Virus record (IMG/VR): IMGVR_UViG_3300027754_002431
Location: 1-28,290 of that record
Source: a virus
Strand: one strand, 5' to 3'
Length of the DNA stretch: 28,290 bases
Below the pieces are notes generated by a model. The model saw nothing but the letters and a program-made list of their open reading frames with translations, ran no database searches and was not told the origin of the DNA. The translations under genes were made by a program, and so were the position numbers. Positions 1-7,628 of the stretch are shown piece by piece. Within the stretch, counting starts at the first letter, position 1, and each line of letters opens with the position of its first letter.

Positions 1-1
1 A

Positions 2-832
2 GGGTATTTAGATACTAACGATGTCCCACATCTATTACTATATGGGAAAGCAGGTACGGGAAAAACTACATTAGCTAAAATTATAGCAAATACAATTGAA
101 TGTGATTTGATGATTATCAACGCATCCGATGAGAACAATGTAGAAACGGTTAGAAATAAAGTAAAGAACTTTGCAAGCGGTGCTGGATTTAAGGGATATA
201 AAATCATCATATTAGATGAGTTTGATTATATGACCGCCAACGCTCAAGCAATTCTTCGTAACTTAATGGAAACATTTAGTACCCACACTAGATTTATCCT
301 AACCTGCAATTACCACGAAAAAATTATTGAACCAATTTTATCACGTTGTCAAACATTTGCAGTAACTCCACCATCAAAGAAAGATGTGGCGGTTCACGTG
401 ACAAACATATTAGATAAAGAGGGGATTAAATATGATATTAAAGATGTGGCGGATATTATTAGTGCTTTTTATCCAGATATTCGTAGGGTGCTTAATACTA
501 TTCAGTTGCAATGTTCTAATGGAACTCTTAAAGTAGATACACAAACTGCTTTACAAAATGATTTTAAGATAAAGATTTTAGACATCTTAAAAAATGGGAG
601 TGAGAAACGCAATATGTGGATGGAGATTAGGCAGATTATTGCAAACAATAAAATTACAGAGTTTTCAGAACTATACACTTATCTATATGAAAAAGTAGAT
701 GAATATGGTAAAGATAATAAATCAGGCGTAATCCTAGCATTATCAGACTCCCAACAAAGGGATGCATTAGTAGTAGATAAAGAAATTCCGTTCATAGCGG
801 GTGTAATTCAAATAGTAAGTTTAATTAGATAA
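2..832 (+). CDS. 44: Sliding-clamp loader large subunit (T4 gp44-like AAA+ ATPase), 5' partial
   Basis: The reading frame is open from base 2, so the start lies before the window. AAA+ ATPase of the clamp-loader/RFC small-subunit family, which opens the sliding clamp and loads it at primer-template junctions with the gp62-like partner encoded at 1363. Visible motifs: Walker A GKAGTGKTT (nt 44-70), Walker B IIILDEFD (about nt 203-226), sensor 1 FILTCNY (about nt 294-314) and the clamp-loader signature SRC (about nt 341-349). A helical C-terminal collar region follows. The order and spacing fit T4 gp44; only about the first 40 residues of such a protein should be missing. A start at the TTG of 107 would remove Walker A and is not credible. 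The stop is two bases before the GroES gene, so they are probably cotranscribed. Family call is secure; the exact subunit name rests on the gp62-like neighbour. Confidence 0.93.
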   Translation, partial: GYLDTNDVPHLLLYGKAGTGKTTLAKIIANTIECDLMIINASDENNVETVRNKVKNFASGAGFKGYKIIILDEFDYMTANAQAILRNLMETFSTHTRFILTCNYHEKIIEPILSRCQTFAVTPPSKKDVAVHVTNILDKEGIKYDIKDVADIISAFYPDIRRVLNTIQLQCSNGTLKVDTQTALQNDFKIKILDILKNGSEKRNMWMEIRQIIANNKITEFSELYTYLYEKVDEYGKDNKSGVILALSDSQQRDALVVDKEIPFIAGVIQIVSLIR

Positions 833-834
833 TT

Positions 835-1143
835 ATGGCAGAAAATGTAGAAGTGGCAAAACCTATTGGTGATAGAGTTTTGATTGAGTTTGAAAAAGTA
901 GAAAAGACAGCAGGTGGTATTATCTTACCAGAAACTGCACAATATGGTGAAAACAAAGTAGGTAAAGTAGTTTCAGTTGGACCAGGTGTTTACACACAAA
1001 ACGGAACTCGTATCCCTATGACTTTAGAGGTTGGTAATAAAGTATTACTACCACACAATAGTTACGATACTCAAACCATTAAGTTGGGTGGTAAAGATTA
1101 TATTTTATTGCGTGAGCAAGAAGTTTTAATGGTAATTAGATAA
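835..1143 (+). CDS. GroES-like co-chaperonin (Cpn10)
   Basis: 102 aa, close to the usual length of about 95-100. The N-terminal strand 'KPIGDRVLIEF' (residues 9-19), mobile-loop tip with GGIIL (27-31), 'KVGKVVSVGPG' (41-51) and the C-terminal 'EVLMVI' are standard Cpn10 features. It would cap the host GroEL chamber to fold phage proteins, by analogy with T4 gp31 replacing host GroES during capsid folding. Unlike T4 gp31 it is recognisable directly as a canonical GroES, so it could be a host-derived gene. It sits between the two clamp-loader subunit genes. Its TAATG stop/start overlap with the zinc-ribbon gene implies translational coupling. Very confident of the family; which substrate it folds is inferred. 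Confidence 0.95.
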   Translation: MAENVEVAKPIGDRVLIEFEKVEKTAGGIILPETAQYGENKVGKVVSVGPGVYTQNGTRIPMTLEVGNKVLLPHNSYDTQTIKLGGKDYILLREQEVLMVIR

Positions 1144-1397
1144 TGCAAAATCCTAATATAGATTTATCACAAGCAAAGGATATGCTATGTGATAAGTGTG
1201 GTGGAGATACATTTGCACCTGGCTTTAGATTTAAAAAGATTAGTAGATTACTAACCGGTACAGCACAAGATGCAGTAATTCCAATTGAACTATACCTATG
1301 TGTAGAATGTGGTGAAGTGTTGGAGGAGTTATTACCAAAAGAAGCAAGAAAACCAAAAGAAAATGGCGAAGGAAAAAACCCGCTTGGGCTTATTTGA
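1143..1397 (+). CDS. Small zinc-ribbon protein
   Basis: 84 aa. Two CxxC knuckles, 'CDKC' (about residues 16-19) and 'CVEC' (about 53-56), are spaced as in a zinc ribbon. Between them is a basic stretch with 'GFRFKKISRLLTG'. Zinc ribbons of this size bind nucleic acid or proteins; no specific function can be assigned. It overlaps the GroES stop by one base (TAATG) and its own 3' end overlaps the clamp-loader small-subunit gene by 35 bases, so it belongs to the replication operon. A role in replication or late transcription is plausible from this context only. Confidence 0.8.
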   Translation: MQNPNIDLSQAKDMLCDKCGGDTFAPGFRFKKISRLLTGTAQDAVIPIELYLCVECGEVLEELLPKEARKPKENGEGKNPLGLI

Positions 1398-1830
1398 CCA
1401 CATAGCAGCAATAACGGAACATCAAAAGCCTGATTACTTTGATAAATTGACAGATGATGATAAAAAGACTTGGAGTAATTTTCTAATCTTGCGTTATTTA
1501 TCAATGCAACCTACTTGGGTTGATGTTGTTTCGGAAGTTCAACCATATGTGCAGGGTTTATCACCAGAGTTATTCTACAAAGTGTTTATAGATATTTTAC
1601 CAAAAGGTAAACAATATTTAAAATACATAAGTGGAAGAAAGAAAGCAGATGGACAGCCAGATTGGCTGATAGATTTAGCTATATTATATTACCAAGTATC
1701 ACATAAGCAAGCAGTGGAGTATTTAGATATTTTATATTCTACTAGAAAAGGGCAAGAAGAAATAAACGAATTGTGTGAAATGTACGCAGTTCCAAAAAAG
1801 CAAATCACTTCCCTAAAGCTTAAAATTTAA
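1363..1830 (+). CDS. 62: Clamp loader small subunit (T4 gp62-like)
   Basis: 155 aa from ATG 1363 ('MAKEKTRLGLFDHI'); an upstream in-frame GTG at 1309 would add a Lys/Gln-rich tail read in the zinc-ribbon gene and is not needed. The pattern 'LFDHIAAIT...W..FLILRYLSM' followed by 'LFYKVFIDILPKGKQYLKYIS' is that of phage clamp-loader small subunits, which hold the gp44 ring and help bind the clamp. Length is a little short of T4 gp62 (187 aa). The frame differs from the upstream gene, with a 35-base overlap. Genetic order is 44 - GroES - zinc ribbon - 62, not the adjacent 44-62 of T4. Moderately high confidence, supported by the gp44 homologue upstream. Confidence 0.82.
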   Translation: MAKEKTRLGLFDHIAAITEHQKPDYFDKLTDDDKKTWSNFLILRYLSMQPTWVDVVSEVQPYVQGLSPELFYKVFIDILPKGKQYLKYISGRKKADGQPDWLIDLAILYYQVSHKQAVEYLDILYSTRKGQEEINELCEMYAVPKKQITSLKLKI

Positions 1831-1843
1831 TATCGTTTTCTGA

Positions 1844-1871
1844 TTTCTCCCATATTTATTTGTGGGAGAAA
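1844..1871 (+). promoter_or_regulatory. 9-bp perfect hairpin before the exported-protein operon
   Basis: TTTCTCCCA (1844-1852) pairs perfectly with TGGGAGAAA (1863-1871) around a 10-base loop. No T-tract follows on either strand, so it is not a standard terminator. The 3' arm carries GGGAG, the likely ribosome-binding sequence of the ATG at 1874, so folding would hide it. The loop region contains ATATTTAT, resembling the core of the late-promoter-like motif seen elsewhere in the window. Candidates are a translational switch, an RNA processing site or a promoter with incidental symmetry. Confidence 0.5.
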
Positions 1872-1873
1872 TT

Positions 1874-2356
1874 ATGAGACTAATTACATCAATATTGTTG
1901 GTGCTATTACCTATTATGGGTATGGCACAAAATATAGAGCCAGTTTTTGTTGAAAAAGTTGTTAATAGTGTTCAGATAGGACCTTTAACCGGCAACAAAA
2001 ACCTGGCTTTTGGTGTAAAAAACATCCTACAAGAATTAGTGCAAGAGAACCATTCATTGATGGAAACCATTGATGAAAATACAATCGTTCTTAAAACAGA
2101 AATCGTTTTCTTCGATATTCTAACAACCAAAAAAAATATATCAGTTTTTCATTCAGACGAAACTGAAGTAGTTATACGAATAAAGGGTACGCTTTACAAA
2201 AACGGCAAGAAATTAAAACAATTTTTAGCAGAAGAAAGTTCATCCGAAGTATCTACTAGTACATTATTAGTTAATGAAGGTGGACAATTCAACCAACAAT
2301 CTGCACGAAATGCGATTAAAAAGACTTGTGAAACCTTAATCAAAAAACTATTATAA
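1874..2356 (+). CDS. Small exported CsgG/LptE-like periplasmic protein
   Basis: 160 aa from ATG 1874; the GTG at 1862 would put MGEI before the signal peptide and is less likely. Residues 1-18 form a signal peptide with predicted cleavage GMA|Q, giving Gln at +1 as usual in Bacteroidota. The mature part alternates strands and amphipathic helices. The C-terminal half ('VVIRIKGTLYKNGKKL', then Ser/Thr-rich, then 'FNQQSARNAIKKTCETLIKKL') parallels the C-terminal half of the CsgG-like protein at 7698-8417 ('LGLQVRFTDAETGEV...FNQ...STKKALDIACARILLRMIKK'). It may be a compact CsgG-like or LptE-like outer-membrane-associated protein. It lacks a lipobox Cys. First gene of a TAATG-coupled operon. Export is confident; the fold assignment is inference. 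Confidence 0.6.
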   Translation: MRLITSILLVLLPIMGMAQNIEPVFVEKVVNSVQIGPLTGNKNLAFGVKNILQELVQENHSLMETIDENTIVLKTEIVFFDILTTKKNISVFHSDETEVVIRIKGTLYKNGKKLKQFLAEESSSEVSTSTLLVNEGGQFNQQSARNAIKKTCETLIKKLL

Positions 2357-3981
2357 TGAAAAACTTATTATTCGGATTGGTGTTTATATTAGCATCATTT
2401 GTATCTTACGGACAATTAATCATTAACCAAGAGGTAGTAAACTCAAAACCTTATAGAGTTGGGGATACTCTAACTATGAGATACAATGTTGTTAAAGGAA
2501 CTACAAATCCTAGATACCTATGGATGCGTTATCAATACTCAAACAAACACCTACAAAAATTAGGTAATACTGTATTCTCACAGGGAACAACTGCACAAAA
2601 CTTTGAAGCAACTTGGCCAAATTATATGTTCACTCAAAACCCAGTAATTGGAGTTGGTGAAATGGATAAACAATATGCTTCAACACCTTGGAACTATTCA
2701 CAAAATGGTGATTGGATAGCAAAGCAATTTACAACACAAAGAGCAGATGCAGTAATTGATGGTTTGTGGGCAACTGAAAAGTTTATTTTATTAGAAAATT
2801 CAACTTATCAAGCCATACACAAATTAGATTTGGCAACTGCTAACGGAACAAATGATGCAGCAATCACACCAATTGGTTCTCAAGTTCTTCAATTATCATT
2901 TGCAGATGCAGATGTAAAACACGTATCGGCATTTAGAGTAAAGGTTGGGTATCCAGGTAATTTTGATGCTACATCATTAACGGTTTTAATCTTGCCATTG
3001 AAAGCAGATGGAACTACCGATTTTGCTGCTGCACCAATAGCAAAGAAACCATTAAACTCTGCAGGAATAGTAGATTTCGCACAATTTAATATTGGTGATA
3101 AGTTTGGAGTATATATTGCACCAACTACTGGAGCAAGTTATTTAAATAATGTAGTAACCGTTACTGATGCTTATAGAGCATTTTTAGCAGTAACTGATGT
3201 TGGGTTAAATGGTACATCATCCATATTCCAATACCCTGCAATAGAAAAGGCAATTGGTAATGTAACAATTGGTGATGGTGATTTTAACAACAACGATGCT
3301 TATTACCTATTTGCACACATTTTAGGACAAGATGTATCTACAAAGGCAAATATAACAAGACAAAACACAACCTCATTACAATTTATATCTGTAAAACAAT
3401 CTGCATATCCAAACTTTGCAGCAGCACAATCTAACAATTCAGTTACGATAACATCGGCAAATCAAACAGAGGTATTCTCTTACGCATTTAGTGGTGATTT
3501 GGACTTCTCTCATTCATCTAATCCTGGTCAACCAATTGGTGCAAATAGTGTAGGTGGTGTTGGAACAATGAATAGAACGATAGCTAACAAAGGTATATAT
3601 ACAAATCAATTAGCAGGAACTGCAACTTTAAGTTTATCATCTAAAATTGAAAACAACAAAGTTATATTGAGTGGTAACTTATCACAAGAAGGATTAGCAG
3701 GTTTAGAAGTTATTTTGAAGTATGATAGTTCTAAATTAACTTTGGATGGTATAGTATTTGATGCAGGTGCATCTATAACTAACTTTTCAACAAACAAAGA
3801 TGGTAGATTAACATTTGGTTCTATGGACCAAATTAAGAAAGCTAGAATTAAAACTGGTACACCATACAAACTAACTTTCACATCTAATGTACCTTTAACA
3901 AATACGGCAGGTTTATTCTATACTGAATTGGCAGATGCAGTTGATGGAAACGGAAACAAAATTGGATTAAATGTAGAGTAA
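2356..3981 (+). CDS. Exported protein with dockerin-like EF-hand and C-terminal cohesin-like domain
   Basis: 541 aa. Signal peptide residues 1-19, cleavage SYG|Q. A long beta-rich N-terminal region with many aromatic residues (about 20-265) is not recognised. At about 275-328 comes a dockerin-like module: a 'VTDAYRAFLAV' helix, then the Asp/Asn-rich loop 'GDGDFNNNDAYYLFAHILG' (about 306-324). A second short Ca-loop-like piece 'SGDLDFSHSS' lies near 380. The last ~125 residues ('LSSKIENNKVILSGNL...GLEVILKYDSSKLTLDGIVFD') have the strand pattern of cohesin-type beta sandwiches. The same order of modules recurs in the next gene. Classical cohesins and dockerins bind each other with calcium; here both occur in one chain, which would allow self-association. 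No cellulase or sugar-hydrolase domain is visible. Coupled by TAATG to both neighbours. Domain calls are by eye. Confidence 0.68.
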   Translation: MKNLLFGLVFILASFVSYGQLIINQEVVNSKPYRVGDTLTMRYNVVKGTTNPRYLWMRYQYSNKHLQKLGNTVFSQGTTAQNFEATWPNYMFTQNPVIGVGEMDKQYASTPWNYSQNGDWIAKQFTTQRADAVIDGLWATEKFILLENSTYQAIHKLDLATANGTNDAAITPIGSQVLQLSFADADVKHVSAFRVKVGYPGNFDATSLTVLILPLKADGTTDFAAAPIAKKPLNSAGIVDFAQFNIGDKFGVYIAPTTGASYLNNVVTVTDAYRAFLAVTDVGLNGTSSIFQYPAIEKAIGNVTIGDGDFNNNDAYYLFAHILGQDVSTKANITRQNTTSLQFISVKQSAYPNFAAAQSNNSVTITSANQTEVFSYAFSGDLDFSHSSNPGQPIGANSVGGVGTMNRTIANKGIYTNQLAGTATLSLSSKIENNKVILSGNLSQEGLAGLEVILKYDSSKLTLDGIVFDAGASITNFSTNKDGRLTFGSMDQIKKARIKTGTPYKLTFTSNVPLTNTAGLFYTELADAVDGNGNKIGLNVE

Positions 3982-5915
3982 TGAGAAAACTACTTGTTGT
4001 AATATTAATATTATTATGTAGTAGTATATCCATAGCACAATCCATTACACAACCAACCGCTAGAAAGTTTGAATTAAACGTAAGTGGGCAGGCGTGTAGT
4101 GGATTTGTTTTGAATGGGTTTACTTCTACTGATATATTATTGGCATCCATAGGGTTTATTAATCCACCATCAGGTACAACATTTAATTTAACCACAACAA
4201 CAGGTTTAACACCTGCATCTGGTTTTACTTTAAGTGGTAATAAAAGTAAATTAGTTTTTACGGGTACAATGGCAAACATAAATGCTGCATTGGCAACCTT
4301 AAAAATAAATACGGGTGCAACTGCGGGTAGTGTTCAAGTATCCGTATCTGCAACTATAAATCCAACCGGATTTTATTATAATCCAATAAACGGACATTTT
4401 TACAAACCCGTAACATTAGGAGATACATACACAGGAGCAAGAGCAGCATCGTTATTATCAACATTCAAAGGGCAAAGAGGTTATTTGGTAACTATTACTT
4501 CTGCCGATGAAAATTCTTTTATATTTGTTAATGTTCCTCAAGCTAACATATGGTTTGCGGCAACGGATGAAGTTATAGATGGAACTTGGGTAATTGATGC
4601 AGGACCTGAAAAAGGAACTGTAATGAAAACATCAAACGGACAACTTGCTGGAAATAGACCAGGTGTTTATAACAACTGGGCAGGTGGTGAACCAAATGGT
4701 AGTAATCATAGTGAGGATTATGCAGTAACCAATTGGAGTGGACAATCAACTTGGAATGATTTATCAAACAATTGGACTAATCCATATATAATTGAATATG
4801 GAACTTGGACTAATCCTGATTCACAAACCTTTACCGATTTTTATTCAGCAAATGTAATAAACCCCATAGATGTTCCATCCTCAAAAGTTAATTTTTACTT
4901 TGGTGGTGGCATAAATCCATCACAATGGTCTATAAAAGCATATACTGCAAATGGTGTAACTCCTGTTAGTACAACAACCGGTTTAACTTTGGGAACAAAT
5001 GGTAGTGTAGTTAATACAACGGATTTTGTTAAATCTAAAACTGATATGATTATGTATTTATCCAAACTACCATCAACTACTTTAACAAATATATATTTTA
5101 GTGTATTAACTGTGGGTGATGCTTATTTAGCATTTCAAGAGTTGGCTAATAGAGGATTGAGTGGAACTGAAAGTAATACATTTACAAGTGGAGTACAATT
5201 CTTAAATGGAGATATAGATGGAAACAATGTATTTAATGAAATAGATTCATATAAAATATTACAAAATGTAATAGGTGCAGTACCAATAGTTTCAACTTGG
5301 AGTGAGAGTAATTTATTTAGATTGGTAAAGAAAAGTACATTTGATGCCATAACCAAATCAAATTGGGTATCAACAAATACACCATACTCTGCAACCTATC
5401 CATTAGCAGTTGATGCAACTATAAATGATTATGTATATGATGTGGTAGTAGCATTAAAAGGTGATGTAAACCTCTCACATACACCAGCACAAAATACACA
5501 AGCTACGGCAAGTGTAAATCGTATTATGAGTTTAACTACTCCTATGGAAGTATCTGCATATGTATCAAGTGAAAATATTGGTGGTAAAATTGTGGTAAGT
5601 GTAAAAGTAAATACATTGGGACAATCATTAAAGGGTATTCAGTTAAAATTAAATTATGATAAAGATATGTTACAATATCAAAGTACGGAATATACTACCG
5701 ATGGCAATCCTACAAACTTTTCAAATGATACTGGTAACTATATAAACTTTGGTTCTTTGATTTATAGTGGAAATGGATTACTAAATGATAATACAGAATA
5801 CAAAATAACATTTATACCAAAAACTGGTATTGAAAGTACATTGGGGTTGACATCTATTTCAGCAACCGATGCAGTAAATAAAGAAGGTAAACAACTAAAA
5901 GTAAATATAAACTAA
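3981..5915 (+). CDS. Exported C-type-lectin plus dockerin/cohesin-like adhesin
   Basis: 644 aa. Signal peptide 1-19, cleavage SIA|Q. A beta-sandwich stretch at about 25-125 includes 'MANINAALATLKI', a phrase common in bacterial adhesin repeats. Residues ~137-276 are a C-type lectin-like domain: 'GHFYKPV', 'ARAASLLSTFKGQRGYLVTI', 'NNWAGGEPNG', 'EDYAV', 'WND' and 'YIIEY' fit the WxGxEPN...ED...WND core. At ~410-432 'GDIDGNNVFNEIDSYKIL' matches the dockerin calcium loop exactly in spacing (D1, D3, N5, N9, D12). 'KGDVNLSHTP' lies near 493, and a cohesin-like domain fills the last ~120 residues. The C-terminal half is a paralogue in layout of the preceding gene. Probable role: binding a carbohydrate or protein at the cell or virion surface. 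Position in an operon of exported proteins argues for host-envelope display; a virion role cannot be excluded. Confidence 0.75.
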   Translation: MRKLLVVILILLCSSISIAQSITQPTARKFELNVSGQACSGFVLNGFTSTDILLASIGFINPPSGTTFNLTTTTGLTPASGFTLSGNKSKLVFTGTMANINAALATLKINTGATAGSVQVSVSATINPTGFYYNPINGHFYKPVTLGDTYTGARAASLLSTFKGQRGYLVTITSADENSFIFVNVPQANIWFAATDEVIDGTWVIDAGPEKGTVMKTSNGQLAGNRPGVYNNWAGGEPNGSNHSEDYAVTNWSGQSTWNDLSNNWTNPYIIEYGTWTNPDSQTFTDFYSANVINPIDVPSSKVNFYFGGGINPSQWSIKAYTANGVTPVSTTTGLTLGTNGSVVNTTDFVKSKTDMIMYLSKLPSTTLTNIYFSVLTVGDAYLAFQELANRGLSGTESNTFTSGVQFLNGDIDGNNVFNEIDSYKILQNVIGAVPIVSTWSESNLFRLVKKSTFDAITKSNWVSTNTPYSATYPLAVDATINDYVYDVVVALKGDVNLSHTPAQNTQATASVNRIMSLTTPMEVSAYVSSENIGGKIVVSVKVNTLGQSLKGIQLKLNYDKDMLQYQSTEYTTDGNPTNFSNDTGNYINFGSLIYSGNGLLNDNTEYKITFIPKTGIESTLGLTSISATDAVNKEGKQLKVNIN

Positions 5916-6259
5916 TGAAAAGGATACTATACTTATCGTTAATACTATTGGTTGGGTGTAGTGGACCTGAATTGCAAATGCCAGAAGGATTGGCAAGGGA
6001 TAATATATTTGGAATTACTCAAAGTAGTGTTACAAATAATCAATCTATACACTTTGATTTACCAGAAAAAGGAACTTATACACTAACTTTGATAGATAAA
6101 GAAAGTGGACAAGTAATCGGTAGAGATAGGTTTATTGGACAAAGTGGAGAAAATGTAAGAAAGATTTATACGAAATCGTTACAAAGTAGATATTTATATC
6201 TGTTATTAGAAGATGTTACTAAAAAAGAATTAGGAAAAACATTAATAATAATAAAATGA
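5915..6259 (+). CDS. Small lipoprotein with T9SS-CTD-like beta sandwich
   Basis: 114 aa. N-terminus 'MKRILYLSLILLVGCSGPE' is a lipoprotein signal with lipobox LVGC (Cys 15). The mature part reads as a short seven-strand-type beta domain: 'SIHFDLPEKGTYTLTLID', 'SGQVIGRD', then 'RYLYLLLEDVTKKELGKTLIIIK'. This resembles the C-terminal sorting domain (type A, Por secretion tail) of type IX secretion substrates, including the terminal 'KTLIIIK', but here it follows a lipid anchor and makes up nearly the whole protein. It overlaps the next lipoprotein gene by 4 bases (ATGA) and that protein has the same layout. Function unknown; an outer-membrane or periplasmic partner of the two large exported proteins is a reasonable guess. 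Confidence 0.72.
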   Translation: MKRILYLSLILLVGCSGPELQMPEGLARDNIFGITQSSVTNNQSIHFDLPEKGTYTLTLIDKESGQVIGRDRFIGQSGENVRKIYTKSLQSRYLYLLLEDVTKKELGKTLIIIK

Positions 6260-6630
6260 AAAAAATAGTAGCATCAATATTGGCAATTGGATTATTAGTA
6301 TCTTGTCAAAACGAAGAATTATTATTACCACCACCAACAATGGAAGTAACTGAAAAATTACAAATCGTTGGAAATATGGGTATTAAAGTAGAAACTCCAT
6401 TTGTAAAAAATGAAGTTGCTATGAATGTAAAGGCTGAAACTGCTGGAACATATGTAGTAAAAATATTAAACATAGCAAACAAATCAGTATCAAAAGAAGA
6501 AGTAACTATAAAAGCTGGTAATAATCTATTAAAGATTTACGCAAATGCATTACCATCTTCAGCATATAGAATTGGTTTATTCGATTTAGAAGGAAACCTA
6601 TTAGGAATAGCAGATTTTAACAAACTATAA
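6256..6630 (+). CDS. Small lipoprotein, paralogue-like to its neighbour
   Basis: 124 aa. Lipoprotein signal 'MKKIVASILAIGLLVSCQNEE' with lipobox LVSC (Cys 17). After a short acidic/Pro linker the protein has the same strand order as the preceding lipoprotein: 'AETAGTYVVKILNIANKSV', 'EEVTIKAGNNLLKIYANALPSSAYRIGLFDLEGNLLGIADF'. The 'G-T-Y-V-V-K-I...G-x-N-L-L...A-Y-R-I-G-L-F-D' pattern again resembles T9SS CTD-type beta sandwiches, without the final basic KK-type ending. Translationally coupled by ATGA to the upstream gene. The two may have arisen by duplication and might form a heterodimer; this is inference. Confidence 0.7.
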   Translation: MKKIVASILAIGLLVSCQNEELLLPPPTMEVTEKLQIVGNMGIKVETPFVKNEVAMNVKAETAGTYVVKILNIANKSVSKEEVTIKAGNNLLKIYANALPSSAYRIGLFDLEGNLLGIADFNKL

Positions 6631-6641
6631 AAACAAAGATT

Positions 6642-6953
6642 ATGTCAGAAGAAAAAGAAAATGGTGGAGGTTCATTAAAGAGCATCCTTATTGGTTTAGC
6701 AAGTACAGTTGCATTGGGCGTTGGTGGATATGTAACCAAACAATTAACTGGTGAGAAAGATGAGCCAGCAGCGGCAGTATCAGCACCTGCTCCAGTAATC
6801 AATATCACTAATTCACAAACTCAACAACAATCTGCGGGTGGTAAAACTATTATCATCAACAAAGGTGGAAATGGCGGAACAGCTAAACCAGCTCAACCAG
6901 CTAAACCTAAAAAAGAAGCAGACGAGTTTAAGGATAAGCCAGCAGCTTGGTAA
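6642..6953 (+). CDS. Single-span membrane protein with Pro/Ala-rich tail
   Basis: 103 aa. An acidic, Gly-rich N-terminus (residues 1-12) is followed by one hydrophobic segment ('ILIGLASTVALGVGGYV', about 16-32). Then come a Pro/Ala-rich linker, a short strand-like region 'APVINITNSQTQQQ', 'GGKTIIINKGGNGG' and a Lys/Pro-rich end. No signal-peptide cleavage site is evident. It lies just ahead of two holin-like genes, so a part in lysis or membrane attachment is possible. No family recognised. Confidence 0.65.
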   Translation: MSEEKENGGGSLKSILIGLASTVALGVGGYVTKQLTGEKDEPAAAVSAPAPVINITNSQTQQQSAGGKTIIINKGGNGGTAKPAQPAKPKKEADEFKDKPAAW

Positions 6954-6959
6954 TATAGT

Positions 6960-7307
6960 ATGGCGAATCAAACACCAGATGGATTTAAGCAACTATTAAA
7001 TCAAATGATGCGCCGTAGGTGGTTCATCACTGCTATGGTATTGGGTGGGTTTATGATGATTATAGTTGGTATATTTACCGCTATCTCATTAGGAACTGAA
7101 ATAGCAGGTGAATGGAAAGAACTTCTACTTCTTTTATTGGGAGCATTTATTGGTTCTTATGGTAAGATTATAGATTATTGGTTCTCTGATACAGACAAAG
7201 ATAAAATGTTAGTTCAAAAAATGGACGAGGAAGACGGTGTATCCTTATCAAACACAGGCGTAGGTTCTGCAACTGAAAGTGATGAAGCACACCATAATAT
7301 AGATTAA
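6960..7307 (+). CDS. Two-span membrane protein, holin-like
   Basis: 115 aa. A basic 'MMRRRWF' precedes the first membrane segment (about residues 22-42, 'ITAMVLGGFMMIIVGIFTAISL'). A short Glu-containing loop leads to a second segment (about 52-67, 'KELLLLLLGAFIGSYGK'). The C-terminal tail is acidic ('SDTDKDKM...EEDGVSL...DEAHHNID'). Small size, two spans and a highly charged tail match class II-type phage holins, which form inner-membrane holes at the end of infection. The next gene also encodes a two-span protein with a charged tail and a related 'LG[AS]F' phrase in its second span, so the two could be a holin/antiholin pair. No endolysin is recognised in the window. Confidence 0.6.
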   Translation: MANQTPDGFKQLLNQMMRRRWFITAMVLGGFMMIIVGIFTAISLGTEIAGEWKELLLLLLGAFIGSYGKIIDYWFSDTDKDKMLVQKMDEEDGVSLSNTGVGSATESDEAHHNID

Positions 7308-7328
7308 TTAAAATTAAGGGGAGTAACT

Positions 7329-7628
7329 ATGGGTTTTTTTAAAGATTTGTTTGATGACGATAATACCATCAACGAAAAGTCAGTAATTGGTTTTGCATCA
7401 TTTCTAGTAATGGTAGCATGTATCACAGTTGATTTAGTAACTGGATACATGGGAAAGGAGTTAGTAATTAACGAATATGTATTTAACGCATTCTTAACAC
7501 TAACATTGGGTTCATTTGGTATAGCATCAGTTGACAAGTTTGTTAATAAAAAAGCAGAAAATGATAAGCTAGCACATTTGGATAGTATCCAACCAGAACC
7601 TACGAAAGAGGAAGAAGAATTAGGATAA
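7329..7628 (+). CDS. Two-span membrane protein, holin-like
   Basis: 99 aa. Charged N-terminus 'MGFFKDLFDDDNTINEKS', first membrane segment about residues 19-40 ('VIGFASFLVMVACITVDLVTGYM'), second about 47-65 ('VFNAFLTLTLGSFGIASV'), then a Lys/Glu-rich tail. This is the layout of small phage holins. The start has a clear Shine-Dalgarno-like AAGGGGAG (7316-7323), which most genes here lack, so translation may be strong or separately tuned. Last gene before the terminator at 7636. Holin is a structural inference; it could also be an antiholin or a membrane anchor. Confidence 0.6.
   Translation: MGFFKDLFDDDNTINEKSVIGFASFLVMVACITVDLVTGYMGKELVINEYVFNAFLTLTLGSFGIASVDKFVNKKAENDKLAHLDSIQPEPTKEEEELG

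Noticed and set aside
1136-1504. 122-aa minus-strand open frame across the zinc-ribbon and gp62-like genes.
   Set aside because: It is antisense to two overlapping genes with recognisable motifs and has no promoter or ribosome site.
1844-1871. Rho-independent terminator after the gp62-like gene.
   Set aside because: There is a good stem but no T-tract on either strand.
2356-5915. Cellulosome interpretation of the cohesin/dockerin-like domains.
   Set aside because: No glycoside hydrolase or scaffoldin repeats are present, and the neighbours are phage genes.
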